Shown: positions 8,898 to 18,322, counted from the stretch's first letter. The stretch is DNA of 64,000 nt from Chloroflexota bacterium (GCA_003141455.1 PLMA01000048.1:96194-160193), one strand, 5' to 3'. A program made the numbers and translations. The notes: generated from the letters alone by a model not told the origin.

Positions 8898-10415
8898 ATG
8901 CAGGACGAGACCCCAGGGTCGCTCGATGAGAGGGATGCCTCGCCCGGCGCGTCTGGCGCCACTCCCGCCGCGGCCACGCACCCGCTCCTGTGGGCCGTCA
9001 ACCTGATCAGCGATCCGATCCACGGCTACATCGAACTGACCAAGCGTCTCACCTCCGATCGCGCTCGCCAGCTGGGACTGCCGGCGGAGAATGCGGCCGA
9101 GGGCGACCTGCTGGATTCGGCGTGGCTTCAACGGATGCGGCGCATCAGCCAGCTCCAGAGCGCCCGCTGGGTCTTCCCCACGGCAGAGCACAGCCGTTTC
9201 ACTCACAGCCTGGGCGTGATGCACGAGGCAGGGCTATGGGCTCGCCAGCTCTATCCGAGCCTGCGGGCGGAACTGGGCGCCGCCGAGCCGGCCGCCGATC
9301 CGCCTTCCGAAGGCCTGGTTGTGGAAACCATGCGCCTCGCCGGGCTCCTGCACGACGTGGGTCACGGGCCGTTCGCCCACTTCTTCGACGATCACGTGCT
9401 GTGCCATTTTCCGGCGCCATCCGACCCGCGCCGCCGGCACAAGAGCCTGACCCACGAGGACCTCTCGCAACTCATCATCGAGCGCGAGCTGGGTGACCTG
9501 ATCCGATCCATCCGGCGAGCGCCGGGGGCGGTTCCGGAGCGCGACGCCCTCCGGCCTGACGAATCGATCGATCCGCGCTGGCTCTCGTACCTGATCTCCA
9601 AACCTGCTCTGGCCGACCCGTCGATGCCGCACTGGCTGCGCTGGCTCCAGCCGCTGCTGTCGGGCGTGTTCACCGTGGACAACCTGGACTATGTCCGCCG
9701 CGACTCGTACCTGATCGGCGTCTCCACGGGGCCGGTGGACGTGGAGCGGCTGCGGCGATACAGCTTCGTGGGGCCACGCGGGCTCTCCCTGTACGAGCCC
9801 GGGCTGGGTGCGCTGGAGATGTTCCTAACCGCCCGGCTTTTCCTGTATCAGCAGATCTACTTCCACCGATCCGTCCGGGCGATCGACCTGGACCTGGCGG
9901 AGGTCTTCCGTCCGAGCATCCTGGCGATCTTCGGCGAGGGCTCGCCGGCAGATCAGCTGGGCCACTACGCGGACCTGGACGAGTACGCCCTCCTGCACCA
10001 GGCGGCTTTGTGGGCCCGAGGCGAGGCGCTGTCCGAGAGACCTGCGCCGGGCGACGGAACGGTCACGCCGGAAGTTGGGCGAGTCTGGCAGGCAATCCTT
10101 CTGCGCCGGCCACGATGGCACGCCGAGGCCGAGCTACGTCGCGCGTACGAAGCCAGCGAGCGAGACGCCGCGATGCAGGCCGCCCGGAGCGAGCTCGGGC
10201 GCGCTGATCCCGGGCGCCTCGCGATCGACCTGGCCGAGGTAGACGCCAGGCCGGCCGAGGCAACGGCCACCGATTCGCTGCTGGCGGTTGTCGGTAGAGA
10301 CGGCCGCCCGGCTGCACCTCTCAGTCAAGCCCTGGGCCGGATTCCGGCCTACTCGCTCGTGGCCAGACGGTACCGGCGTGGGCAGTCCGTCGAGGACAAG
10401 GTGGCGGAAGGCTAG
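8898..10415 (+). CDS. HD-domain phosphohydrolase (SAMHD1/dGTPase-like, COG1078 type)
   Basis: 505 residues. The N-terminal ISDPIHGYIELT and RRISQLQSARWVFPTAEHSR are hallmarks of the COG1078 HD family. The metal-binding residues are visible as the His of RFTHSLGV, the HD pair in LLHDVGHGPFAHFFDDH, and the Asp of VDNLDYVRRDSYLIG. Family members hydrolyse dNTPs or related phosphates in the cytoplasm; the substrate here is unknown. The stop TAG lies in a CTAG palindrome that also provides the stop codon of the convergent M23 peptidase gene. Confidence 0.88.
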   Translation: MQDETPGSLDERDASPGASGATPAAATHPLLWAVNLISDPIHGYIELTKRLTSDRARQLGLPAENAAEGDLLDSAWLQRMRRISQLQSARWVFPTAEHSRFTHSLGVMHEAGLWARQLYPSLRAELGAAEPAADPPSEGLVVETMRLAGLLHDVGHGPFAHFFDDHVLCHFPAPSDPRRRHKSLTHEDLSQLIIERELGDLIRSIRRAPGAVPERDALRPDESIDPRWLSYLISKPALADPSMPHWLRWLQPLLSGVFTVDNLDYVRRDSYLIGVSTGPVDVERLRRYSFVGPRGLSLYEPGLGALEMFLTARLFLYQQIYFHRSVRAIDLDLAEVFRPSILAIFGEGSPADQLGHYADLDEYALLHQAALWARGEALSERPAPGDGTVTPEVGRVWQAILLRRPRWHAEAELRRAYEASERDAAMQAARSELGRADPGRLAIDLAEVDARPAEATATDSLLAVVGRDGRPAAPLSQALGRIPAYSLVARRYRRGQSVEDKVAEG

Positions 10416-11500
10416 GTCGCGGGCTCGGACCCGGGTGCGGGCGTCGTCGATGGTGTCTCTGCCGGCGTGGGCGCCGGTGCCTTCGCCGGCGCGGACGTAC
10501 TCGTCTCCGTGACGCCGGCAGTGGGAGTGGCGGTGCCGCTTGCGGCCGGCGCCTTCGTCGGCGAGGGCTTGGGTGGCGGTCGCTTGGTCGGTGGCGGACA
10601 GCTCGCGGCTTCGTAGGGTCGGAGGGCGACCATCTCTTCCACGTTGCAGCGGAACGGCAGGACCAGCAGCGGGTCGACGCGGGCTATCTCCGCGGGGGGC
10701 ATGCGGTCCCGCTCGATGACCCCCGGATCCAGGGCGAAGGTCCTGGTCTCCAGCGGGCTGTAGAGGCTGTAGTGAACGTGACAGCCGGTGGCCAGTCCGG
10801 TCTTGCCTTCGTAGCCGATGCGTTGGCCGGCATTGACGTGCTGGCCGGGCTGGACGGTCACCGACGACTCGTGGGCGTAGATGCTCCGATATCCGTTGCC
10901 GTCGTCGATGACGACCACGATGGGAACGGTGTTCCAGAACTTGTGCTGAGTGAGCCAGTCGTAGTAGGGGGCCAGATCGCCTTCCCAGCCCACAAAGTCG
11001 TCGTACTGGCGCCCGGCCGCAAGGACGACGCCGTCATGGGCCGCGAGAACCGCGGGGCCGCAGCCGGTAGACATGTCCAGGCCATCGTGGAACCTTTTGC
11101 CGTCCACGATCATCTCGCCCCACGAGGTGGGCCCGAAGGGAAGCGTGACGTTGGCATTGACGAGCGGCCAGACGTAGCCCGTGAGATCCCGCGGCGGGAC
11201 GAGGACCAGGGGCGTCATGAGCTCCTGCGCAGTTGGCGACGGCGTCAGCGGGGCGGATGGGGAAGCGTCGGCCGGCGACGGGGAAGGCGACGGCGACGGC
11301 GACGCCGCAAGTGACAACTGAGAGGCGTTGGCCGAGATCGGCTCGCCGGAGTTCGCGGCAAGCCGGGGTCCCAACAGCAAGGTGGCGGCCGCGACCGCGA
11401 CCAGGCCAACGGCCAACACCGCAACCACCGCTCGGCGCCGACCGGGCAGCCGGCCACGGAAAGGCCAGGCGATCTGCGTCGTTGGACCGGGGCCGCTCAC
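10412..11500 (-). CDS. Membrane-anchored M23-family metallopeptidase with Pro/Thr-rich tail
   Basis: 362 residues. A single N-terminal transmembrane segment (about residues 24-45) is followed by a Ser/Pro linker, then an M23 (LytM-like) domain around residues 115-255. Zinc ligands are visible as FHDGLDMSTG (HxxxD) and the HxH of TGCHVHYSLYSP; YRSIYAHESSVTVQPGQHV is the usual preceding strand. M23 enzymes cleave peptidoglycan cross-bridges, so an extracytoplasmic cell-wall role is likely. The ~60-residue C-terminus is Pro/Thr/Ala-rich and may be a wall-spanning or glycosylated tail. GTG start. Confidence 0.85.
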   Translation of the reverse strand: MSGPGPTTQIAWPFRGRLPGRRRAVVAVLAVGLVAVAAATLLLGPRLAANSGEPISANASQLSLAASPSPSPSPSPADASPSAPLTPSPTAQELMTPLVLVPPRDLTGYVWPLVNANVTLPFGPTSWGEMIVDGKRFHDGLDMSTGCGPAVLAAHDGVVLAAGRQYDDFVGWEGDLAPYYDWLTQHKFWNTVPIVVVIDDGNGYRSIYAHESSVTVQPGQHVNAGQRIGYEGKTGLATGCHVHYSLYSPLETRTFALDPGVIERDRMPPAEIARVDPLLVLPFRCNVEEMVALRPYEAASCPPPTKRPPPKPSPTKAPAASGTATPTAGVTETSTSAPAKAPAPTPAETPSTTPAPGSEPAT

Positions 11501-11744
11501 CGGGGCTTTGTAGCACGTCTGAACGGCGCTCGTAGGCTGCCACCGCAGGGTCCTTCGACCGCGGCACCCGCGAGGCCCACTGTCTCACGCCCCGGCCCGA
11601 CGGTCGCAACTGGCGTCTTTAGCCGCTCGATGTATGGACCGTCGCTGACTCTCCCACCCATAATGGCGGCACGCGAGTTCAGGTTCTGCATCCCGCCGAG
11701 AGCGGCAACGTCGAGAGCCCTGCTGATCCACTTGAGGAGCGCGT
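11501..11744. promoter_or_regulatory. Divergent promoter region between the M23 peptidase gene and cydAB
   Basis: About 240 bp with no gene. A CATAAT hexamer at 11659-11664 (plus strand) is the best -10 candidate for cydAB, with a weak TGGACC 18 nt upstream. On the other strand TACAAA lies 6 nt before the GTG of the peptidase. A Rex or other redox operator was not recognised. Confidence 0.35.
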
Positions 11745-13151
11745 GTGGACGTCGTCCAGCTGTCCCGTATCCAATTCGCCCTGACGATCAGCTTCCACTT
11801 CATCTTTCCCGCAGTCACGATCGGCCTGGCCGGGCTGATCGCCATCGTGGAGACGATGCGATGGCGGACCAGGCGCGACGTATACGACCGGTTGTCGGTC
11901 TTCCTCACGAAGTTGTTCGCCGTCACCTTCGTCATCGGCGTCGTGAGCGGCATCGTCATGGAGTTCCAGTTCGGCACCAACTGGGCCACCTTCTCCGGGT
12001 TCGTGGGCGACATCTTCGGGGCGCCGCTCGCCGCCGAAGGGATCTTCGCCTTCTTCCTGGAGTCGGCCTTCGTCGGCATCGTTCTCTTCGGCCGGAACCG
12101 CGTTGGCTCAACGGTCCGGTGGCTGGCGGGCGTGCTGGTCTGCCTGGGTACGACGATCTCGGCTTTCTGGATCCTCGTGGCCAACTCGTGGATGCAGACG
12201 CCGGCCGGCTTCAAGATCGTCACCGACGCGAACGGCGTCTCGAAGGCCCAGATGACCGACTTCTGGCAGGCCGTCTTCAATCCGTCGACGTTGCCGCGGC
12301 TCTTCCACACTCTGGCGGCGTGCTGGGTCGTCGGCGCGTTCTTCCTCATGGGGATCTCCGCCTGGTACGTCCTGCGCCACCGCAACTCCGACGTGACCGC
12401 CATCGCCCTCCGGTTGGCCGTCATCGTCGCCTTCCTTGGATCGGGCCTCATGTTCGTCAGTGGCGACCTGCAGACCCGCGAGGTCCAGGCCAACCAGCCG
12501 CTCAAGTTCGCCGCCATGGAAGGGGTCTTCCACACCGAGAAGGGTGTGGCGCTGGAGCTCATCGGCCTGCCGCCGAGCCAATCCGGTCCGGCCGCCATCC
12601 CGCCGCTCGCCATACCCAACGGCCTCAGCGCCATGACCAATCTCGATCCGAACAGCGAGATCAAAGGCCTGGATCAGGAGCCGGACACTTCTCTCTGGCC
12701 GCCGGTGACTCTGACGTGGATGAGCTTCCACCTGATGGTCGGCCTGGGCGTCCTGATGATGCTGCTGATGCTCTTTGGGGCTTTCTTCTGGTGGCGCCGC
12801 TCGCTCGACTCGAGCGTCTGGTGGCTGCGCTTCGCGGTACTGGCAATCCCGCTGCCGATCATCGCCGTAGAGCTCGGCTGGATGACCGCCGAGGTCGGTC
12901 GACAGCCCTGGATCGTGCAGGGGCTGATGATGACCTCGAAGGGGGTGTCGCCGGGCGTCTCGGCGACCGACGTTGGGATCTCACTCATCGCGATCCTCCT
13001 CGTGTACGCGCTGCTCTTCTTCCTGTGGATCTACGCGCTGACCAAGGAGATCGGGCGCGGGCCCGAGGCCGCCCCCGGCGTGGTGGCGGGCCCGGCCGCC
13101 CCCGTGGTGGCCGCTCTGCCGACGGCCGGGCAATCCGGGGAGGGCAACTGA
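11745..13151 (+). CDS. cydA: Cytochrome bd ubiquinol oxidase subunit I
   Basis: High-affinity terminal oxidase subunit that oxidises quinol and carries hemes b558, b595 and d in the cytoplasmic membrane. 468 residues with about nine transmembrane helices. SRIQFALTISFHFIFPAVTI carries the heme-ligand His (residue 18), and EVGRQPWIVQGLM is the conserved GRQPW motif. The Q-loop between GDLQTREVQANQPLKF and LTWMSFHLMVG is of the short type, and the length agrees with that. GTG start. It pairs with cydB one base downstream. Confidence 0.95.
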   Translation: MDVVQLSRIQFALTISFHFIFPAVTIGLAGLIAIVETMRWRTRRDVYDRLSVFLTKLFAVTFVIGVVSGIVMEFQFGTNWATFSGFVGDIFGAPLAAEGIFAFFLESAFVGIVLFGRNRVGSTVRWLAGVLVCLGTTISAFWILVANSWMQTPAGFKIVTDANGVSKAQMTDFWQAVFNPSTLPRLFHTLAACWVVGAFFLMGISAWYVLRHRNSDVTAIALRLAVIVAFLGSGLMFVSGDLQTREVQANQPLKFAAMEGVFHTEKGVALELIGLPPSQSGPAAIPPLAIPNGLSAMTNLDPNSEIKGLDQEPDTSLWPPVTLTWMSFHLMVGLGVLMMLLMLFGAFFWWRRSLDSSVWWLRFAVLAIPLPIIAVELGWMTAEVGRQPWIVQGLMMTSKGVSPGVSATDVGISLIAILLVYALLFFLWIYALTKEIGRGPEAAPGVVAGPAAPVVAALPTAGQSGEGN

Positions 13152-13152
13152 C

Positions 13153-14172
13153 ATGCCTTCGCTACAGACCGTCTGGTTCCTCTTGATCGGCCTGCTGTTC
13201 ATCGGCTACGCCGTTCTCGACGGCTTCGACCTGGGGGCCGGCATCGTCCATCTCTTCGTCGCCCGAAATGACGCGGAGCGGCGCAGCGTCCTCAACGCCA
13301 TCGGTCCCGTCTGGGACGGCAACGAAGTCTGGCTGATCACCGGCGGCGGCGCGCTGTTTGCCGCATTCCCGCTGGTGTACGCGACGGTCTTCTCGGGCCT
13401 CTACCTGGCCGTGATGCTGCTGCTCGGCGCTCTCATCCTGCGGGCGGTCTCGATCGAGTTCCGCAGCAAGGAGACAAACAGGCTGTGGCGCATGGCGTGG
13501 GACGCGGGTTTCGCGCTGGGATCGGCCCTGGCGGCGCTCCTCTTTGGCGTGGCCCTGGGCAATATCGTGCGCGGCCTGCCGCTGGACGACGGCGGCGTCT
13601 ACCGCGGTGGCCTGGCCGGATTGCTCAACCCCTTCTCGATCGTGATGGGCCTGCTCACCCTCGGGCTGGCGGCCCAGCAGGGTTCATCCTGGATCGTTCT
13701 CAAGACCGAGGGAGCGCTCCGGACTCGAGCCCAGCGGACCGGCGTGGCGTCCACGCTGGTGGTCATCGCGGCCTGGTTGGCGGCGACCGGCATCGCCTGG
13801 TTCGACTCCAACCGTGTCTTCGACAACTTCGCGCGGAACCCTCTCGCCTGGATCGGCCCCCTCGGGACGGCCGTGGCGCTCGCGTCGATGTTGTACGCCT
13901 ATCGCCGGCGGCAGGAGTTCCTGGCGTTCGTCCTGTCCAGCGTGGCGATCGTAGGCCTGGCTGCCACGGCCGGCGCGACCCTGTATCCCAACCTGGTTCC
14001 CGCGGTGGATGCGAGCCGCAGCCTGACAGTGAACAACGCCCATTCCTCGGACACGGCCCTCACGGTCATGCTCGTCATCGCGCTCGTCGGCATGCCGATC
14101 GTGATCGCCTACACGGCCTTCATCTACTGGAAGTTCAAGGGCAAGGTCCAGCTGGACGAAGCCGGCTACTGA
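13153..14172 (+). CDS. cydB: Cytochrome bd ubiquinol oxidase subunit II
   Basis: 339 residues, about eight transmembrane helices. The N-terminal LLFIGYAVLDGFDLGAGIVH and GPVWDGNEVWLITGGGALFA are diagnostic of CydB. It stabilises the heme-bearing CydA. The ATG follows the cydA stop after a single base. No cydX-like small subunit or cydDC exporter is adjacent; the gene downstream is convergent. Confidence 0.95.
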   Translation: MPSLQTVWFLLIGLLFIGYAVLDGFDLGAGIVHLFVARNDAERRSVLNAIGPVWDGNEVWLITGGGALFAAFPLVYATVFSGLYLAVMLLLGALILRAVSIEFRSKETNRLWRMAWDAGFALGSALAALLFGVALGNIVRGLPLDDGGVYRGGLAGLLNPFSIVMGLLTLGLAAQQGSSWIVLKTEGALRTRAQRTGVASTLVVIAAWLAATGIAWFDSNRVFDNFARNPLAWIGPLGTAVALASMLYAYRRRQEFLAFVLSSVAIVGLAATAGATLYPNLVPAVDASRSLTVNNAHSSDTALTVMLVIALVGMPIVIAYTAFIYWKFKGKVQLDEAGY

Positions 14173-14265
14173 CCCTAAGCACGACGGCGTCGCTGGAGCG
14201 GCGGCGGCCCCGCGGCCCCCGGCGCAGGACGAGCAACCGACCGCGCCCGTTCGGCCGGCGCGGGT

Positions 14266-15570
14266 CTACCAGTCGGGATCGATCTGTCGGTCCAGGAGCT
14301 CGGTCGGGGTCAGGTGCGGCCGGATCAGGCGGGCGCGACCGCCTAGCACCGCAACTTCCGCGGGCCACGGATGCGACAGGAAGAGCGGCATCGACTCGGT
14401 GAAGCCGTAGGCTCCCAGGTCCAGCAACGCCACCAGGTCGCCGATTCGTGGCCGCGGAAGCATGGCCTCGGTCGTGAATACGTCCAGGCCCGTGCACAGC
14501 GGCCCGGCGACGGTGGTCCGGACCAGGGCTCGGACCGCGTCGGAGGTCAGGACGGCGAGGCGGTGCTCGCGTTGCACCAGGGCCGGCCGCACGGCGTGGT
14601 TGATGCCGCCATCCAGGATCGCCACCGGCGCGGAGTCCGGGCCCTTGACGTCCACGACGCGGGCCACGTATGCCCCGGCCGGACCCACCAGGAAGCGCCC
14701 CGGCTCGAGGAGCACGGTCATATCGCGAAGCGCGGGGCTGGAATCCCAGTGAGCTCGCAGCTCCGACAGCCGCCGCCCGAGCAGGGCCAGGTCCAGGGGC
14801 CGCTCCCCGTCGGCGTAGGCAATCCCCAGCCCACCGCCCGCGTCCACGATGCGAAGGGGAACGCCCGCCTCGGCAGCCACTTGTCGGCCTACCTCCACGA
14901 GCTCCCCCACGTGACCGGCGAGCTGCTCGGCATCGCGCAGGTTGGAGGCGCCGAAAGCGTGGACGCCGAGCAGCTCCAGATGCGACGAGGCCACCGCCTC
15001 CCGGGCCGCTTCGATCAGCGTTGCCAGCGGCATGCCGAACTTGCCCTCGACGCCGCCGATGAGGCGAACGGTCTCCAAGCGCGAGTCCTCGGAGACGGCC
15101 AGGCGCAACAGGATCGGCTGGCGACGCCCGAGCCCAGCGGCGATCACGTCCAGGCGGCGTAACTCCCCGAGAGACTCGACTGTGACGATGCCCACGCCGG
15201 CGGCGACCGCGGCCGACAGTTCGTCGTCGCGCTTGCCGGGCCCGGTCATGGCCACCAAAGCTGGGTCGAAGCCGGCCCGCAGGACCGTCTCCAGCTCGCC
15301 TCCGGACGCGATGTCCGCGCCGACTCCGCAGCGGGCCAGGTGGGCCACGACGGCCAGCGCAGGGTTCGCCTTCACGGCAAAGGCGATCCGGAACCCGCGC
15401 GGCAGGACGGCACGAAGGGCCTCCACTCGCCGCCCGATCATGTCCAGGTCGTACACGTAGAAGGGCGTGCCGAATTCCTCGGCGAGAGCCGCCGGGGAGA
15501 GCCCGGCAAGCCGGCCGGCCTCCAGGATGCCGCCGATTCCGCCGGTCGAGCGGGCGGCCGCTTCCGTCAC
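14266..15570 (-). CDS. lysA: Diaminopimelate decarboxylase-type PLP enzyme
   Basis: Fold-type III PLP decarboxylase, 434 residues. FAVKANPALAVVAHLARCG holds the PLP lysine (Lys67), DAGGGLGIAYADGE is the glycine loop, and LEPGRFLVGPAGAYVARV follows. As the last gene of a dapB-A-D operon the natural role is decarboxylation of meso-diaminopimelate to lysine. The C-terminal active-site motif reads GPLCTGLDVF, whereas canonical LysA usually has C-E-x-x-D; the Glu is replaced by Thr. That variant is also seen in other members of this fold family, so the substrate deserves checking. GTG start overlaps the dapD stop. Confidence 0.8.
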   Translation of the reverse strand: MTEAAARSTGGIGGILEAGRLAGLSPAALAEEFGTPFYVYDLDMIGRRVEALRAVLPRGFRIAFAVKANPALAVVAHLARCGVGADIASGGELETVLRAGFDPALVAMTGPGKRDDELSAAVAAGVGIVTVESLGELRRLDVIAAGLGRRQPILLRLAVSEDSRLETVRLIGGVEGKFGMPLATLIEAAREAVASSHLELLGVHAFGASNLRDAEQLAGHVGELVEVGRQVAAEAGVPLRIVDAGGGLGIAYADGERPLDLALLGRRLSELRAHWDSSPALRDMTVLLEPGRFLVGPAGAYVARVVDVKGPDSAPVAILDGGINHAVRPALVQREHRLAVLTSDAVRALVRTTVAGPLCTGLDVFTTEAMLPRPRIGDLVALLDLGAYGFTESMPLFLSHPWPAEVAVLGGRARLIRPHLTPTELLDRQIDPDW

Positions 15571-16409
15571 CTCAGCGCCTCCTCGAGCGCGATTCGAGCG
15601 TCAGTTCGGTCGTCGCGGTATTTCACCACGATCGCGGCGGAGAGGGCCAGTCCGTTGCTCTCGGCGAAAGCGCCCGGCACGCTCCGCACGCCCGGCGCAA
15701 CAACTGCGCCGGCGGGTACGACCAGGGGCTCTTCCAACGTGCCGACGACGACCCGATCCCGAGCCAGGTCGTACAGCCGGCTGGTGCCCGTCAGGATGAC
15801 CCCGGCAGCGATGACCGCGCCTCTCTTGACGAGCACGCTTTCCAGGAGCGCGGCCTGGGCGCCGACGAAGACCTCGTCCTCGACGATCACGGGGCGCCGG
15901 CCGGGCGGCTCCAGGACGCCGCCGATCTGGACGCCGGCTGAGAGATGGACTCTCGCCCCGATCTGGGCGCACGATCCTACGAGGACGTGGGAATCGACCA
16001 TGGTTCCTTCGCCCAGCCACGCCCCGACGTTGATGTACGAGGGCGGCATGATGGTTACGCCCTGGGCCAGGTAGACGCCGCCGCGTACCGACGTTCCGCC
16101 CGGGACGACGCGCCACGGCTTGCCTGCCGCGAGCGCTGCCCGAGCCTCCTCCGAGTCCAGCAGGTCCTTGACCGGAAGACCGACGCGGTCGCGGAACTGG
16201 AATGTGCCACCCAGATCCCAGGTCCGCGTTTCGCGATCGGCGAACAGCTCGAGGATCGCCGCCTGCACCTCCGGGTTGACGCGCCAGCCGCTCGGAGCGC
16301 CGTCGTCCGGTTGGGCGGCTCGAACCCGCCCCGCTTCCAGATCGGCCAGGATTCCCAGCAAGCCGGTTGCGGAACCGGTCGCGCCTCCGGGAGCCTCCGT
16401 CGCGCTCAC
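15567..16409 (-). CDS. dapD: 2,3,4,5-tetrahydropyridine-2,6-dicarboxylate N-succinyltransferase
   Basis: Acyl-CoA-dependent step of the DAP pathway. 280 residues from the GTG at 16409, which overlaps the dapA stop (GTGA); the longer upstream frame is only a shadow of dapA. WRVVPGGTSVRGGVYLA, PPSYINVGAWLGEGTMVDSH, VGSCAQIGARVHLSAGVQIG and GGVLEPPGRRPVIVEDEVF match DapD closely and form the left-handed beta-helix. Succinyl versus acetyl donor is assigned by family resemblance only. No dapE or dapC is adjacent. Confidence 0.9.
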   Translation of the reverse strand: MSATEAPGGATGSATGLLGILADLEAGRVRAAQPDDGAPSGWRVNPEVQAAILELFADRETRTWDLGGTFQFRDRVGLPVKDLLDSEEARAALAAGKPWRVVPGGTSVRGGVYLAQGVTIMPPSYINVGAWLGEGTMVDSHVLVGSCAQIGARVHLSAGVQIGGVLEPPGRRPVIVEDEVFVGAQAALLESVLVKRGAVIAAGVILTGTSRLYDLARDRVVVGTLEEPLVVPAGAVVAPGVRSVPGAFAESNGLALSAAIVVKYRDDRTDARIALEEALR

Positions 16410-17410
16410 GCGTGAGCGGAGGTTGCGGTCCGCGATCGAGCCGCCGATCCCGCGCCGGCACGCCCGGCGGCGGCCGATCCGATGGCCACGACCTTGTCGG
16501 ACCCAAGCAGGCCCGTGGTCTCGAGGATCAGGCGCATGCGCGCCCGGTGCGGCTCCTCGAGCGGCAGCAGCGGCATTCGGAGCGTGTCCGAGCACAGCCC
16601 CATCATCGACATGGCCGCCTTCACCGGTACAGGGTTTGGGCCACCCACGAAATTCGCCTTCATGAGCGGCAGCCAGCGCTCGTGGATGCGCCGAGCCTGG
16701 TCCCAATCGCCGGCGAACGCGGCGTCACACATCTCGGCCATCTCGCCTGGAATCTCGTTCGCGCAGGTGCAGATGACGCCGTCGCCGCCGAGCGCGAGCA
16801 TCGGCATGGTCCACGTGTCGTCGCCGGCGAGGACGGAGAAGTCGGCCGGGCGATCGCGCAGGATCGTGGCGATCTGGTCCATGTTCGCCGACGCCTCCTT
16901 CACCGCGACGATCCGGGGGTGTTCCGCGAGACGAAGGAGCGTTGCCGCTTCCACGTTCACGCCTGTCCTGCCGGGGACGTTGTAAACGACGATCGGCAGA
17001 TCGCCCTCGTCCGCGATGGCTCGGAAGTGCGACTCGAGCATGCGCTGATCCGGCTTGTTGTAGTACGGCGCGACGACGAGGGCGGCGTCAACGCCCAGCT
17101 CCGCCGCTCGGCGGGTAGCGCGGATCGCGGTCGCGGTGCTGTTCGAGCCGGTTCCGGCGATGACCCGGAGACGGGCACGGCTCGCCCGCTCAGACGCGAC
17201 CTCCAGAGTGGTGGCGATCACCCACTCGTCCTCTTCGTGGCTCAGCGTCGGGGTCTCGCCCGTGGTGCCGCAGGGTACGAGGCCATGGATACCGGCATCG
17301 ATCTGGCGGCGAACGAGATTCCTGAAAGCTTCCTCATCGATTGCGCCCGATGAGGTAAATGGGGTCACGAGGGCTGTGAAAGCTCCTCGTAGCAGGCGAC
17401 TCACTGACAT
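16406..17410 (-). CDS. dapA: 4-hydroxy-tetrahydrodipicolinate synthase
   Basis: Condenses pyruvate with aspartate semialdehyde, the first committed step to lysine and diaminopimelate. 334 residues, slightly longer than usual because of an Ala/Arg-rich C-terminal tail of ~25 residues. Seen: GAFTALVTPF, PCGTTGETPTLSHEE, the catalytic Tyr in VVYNVPGRTG, the Schiff-base Lys in RIVAVKEAS, and GDDTWTMPMLALGGDG. Starts ATG at 17410, about 90 bp after the dapB stop. Feedback by lysine is typical of the family but cannot be read here. Confidence 0.93.
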   Translation of the reverse strand: MSVSRLLRGAFTALVTPFTSSGAIDEEAFRNLVRRQIDAGIHGLVPCGTTGETPTLSHEEDEWVIATTLEVASERASRARLRVIAGTGSNSTATAIRATRRAAELGVDAALVVAPYYNKPDQRMLESHFRAIADEGDLPIVVYNVPGRTGVNVEAATLLRLAEHPRIVAVKEASANMDQIATILRDRPADFSVLAGDDTWTMPMLALGGDGVICTCANEIPGEMAEMCDAAFAGDWDQARRIHERWLPLMKANFVGGPNPVPVKAAMSMMGLCSDTLRMPLLPLEEPHRARMRLILETTGLLGSDKVVAIGSAAAGRAGAGSAARSRTATSAHA

Positions 17411-17500
17411 CTCGGCTTGCTCCTTGGTGGTTGGGACGGCTTCGGTTGGCGATCTATGGGCGGTCGAAGTTGGCGGCGATTCCGCCGGCCGATTGCTGGT

Positions 17501-18322
17501 TCATGGGTTGGGGGCGTCGGTAGAGGGGACGCCGGACGCCGGCCGACCATTCGAACCTGCGTCCGCCGACTGTTTGGCGATGATCGAGTCGACGACTTCG
17601 TCGAAGCTGTGGAAGCCCGGAGCGCGGGGCTCGGCCAGGAGCCACTCGGCTGCGGTGATCGCGCCCGCGGCATAGGCCGATCGATCGCGGGCAGTGAGGC
17701 GCATCTCCAGGGTCTCTCCCGGGGCGTCGAAGCCCACGAGGTGCATCCCCGGCGCGCTTCCGGCCCGAATCACGGCCACGTCCAGCTCGTCGAGGGCGGG
17801 GGCGCCGTGCGCCATGGCCCGGGCCACGCGCTGCTTGCGAGGATGAGCGGCGATCAGGCGTCGCGACAGGTCGAGGGCGGTGCCGGACGGACGGTCCGTC
17901 TTGGTCCGGCGGTGCCACTCCACGAGGTACGGGTCGTATTCCGCGAACGGGCCGAAGAGGCGGGCAGCGTCCTCGACCAGTCGGGCGAACAGCGTCACGC
18001 CCAGGCTGAAGCTGGGAGACGCCACGGCCGCCGCTTCGTGCTGGATCAGGAGGGCTTCGGCCGCGGCGCGGTCGGCCGCCCAGTTGGTGGTGCCAATGAC
18101 CAACCGCCGGATCCCGCCCTCGAGTGCCGCCCGGACATTCTGGAGGACGGCCTCGCCGACGGTGAAGTCGAAGAGCACGTCCGCGCCCTCGAACCTGGCG
18201 GACGCGTGGACGGCGCCTGTCTCGGGCATGCCCAGGATCGCTCGCGCCGGCGTGCCGCGTGCGGCCAGGGCAGCGGCCACGGCACGGCCCATCTCTCCGT
18301 CGCCGGCGACGATGCTGAGCAT
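17501..18322 (-). CDS. dapB: 4-hydroxy-tetrahydrodipicolinate reductase
   Basis: NAD(P)H-dependent reduction step after DapA. 273 residues from the ATG at 18322, chosen because GGAGG lies 7 nt upstream and the next residues give the Rossmann start (MLSIVAGDGEMGRAV). GTTNW and EWHRRTKTDRPSGTALDLS correspond to the family's catalytic region. The usual E-x-H-H is E-W-H-R here, so the second His is Arg; the Lys and the PSGTA loop are kept. First gene of the lysine operon, behind the leader and terminator at 18365-18527. Confidence 0.87.
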   Translation of the reverse strand: MLSIVAGDGEMGRAVAAALAARGTPARAILGMPETGAVHASARFEGADVLFDFTVGEAVLQNVRAALEGGIRRLVIGTTNWAADRAAAEALLIQHEAAAVASPSFSLGVTLFARLVEDAARLFGPFAEYDPYLVEWHRRTKTDRPSGTALDLSRRLIAAHPRKQRVARAMAHGAPALDELDVAVIRAGSAPGMHLVGFDAPGETLEMRLTARDRSAYAAGAITAAEWLLAEPRAPGFHSFDEVVDSIIAKQSADAGSNGRPASGVPSTDAPNP

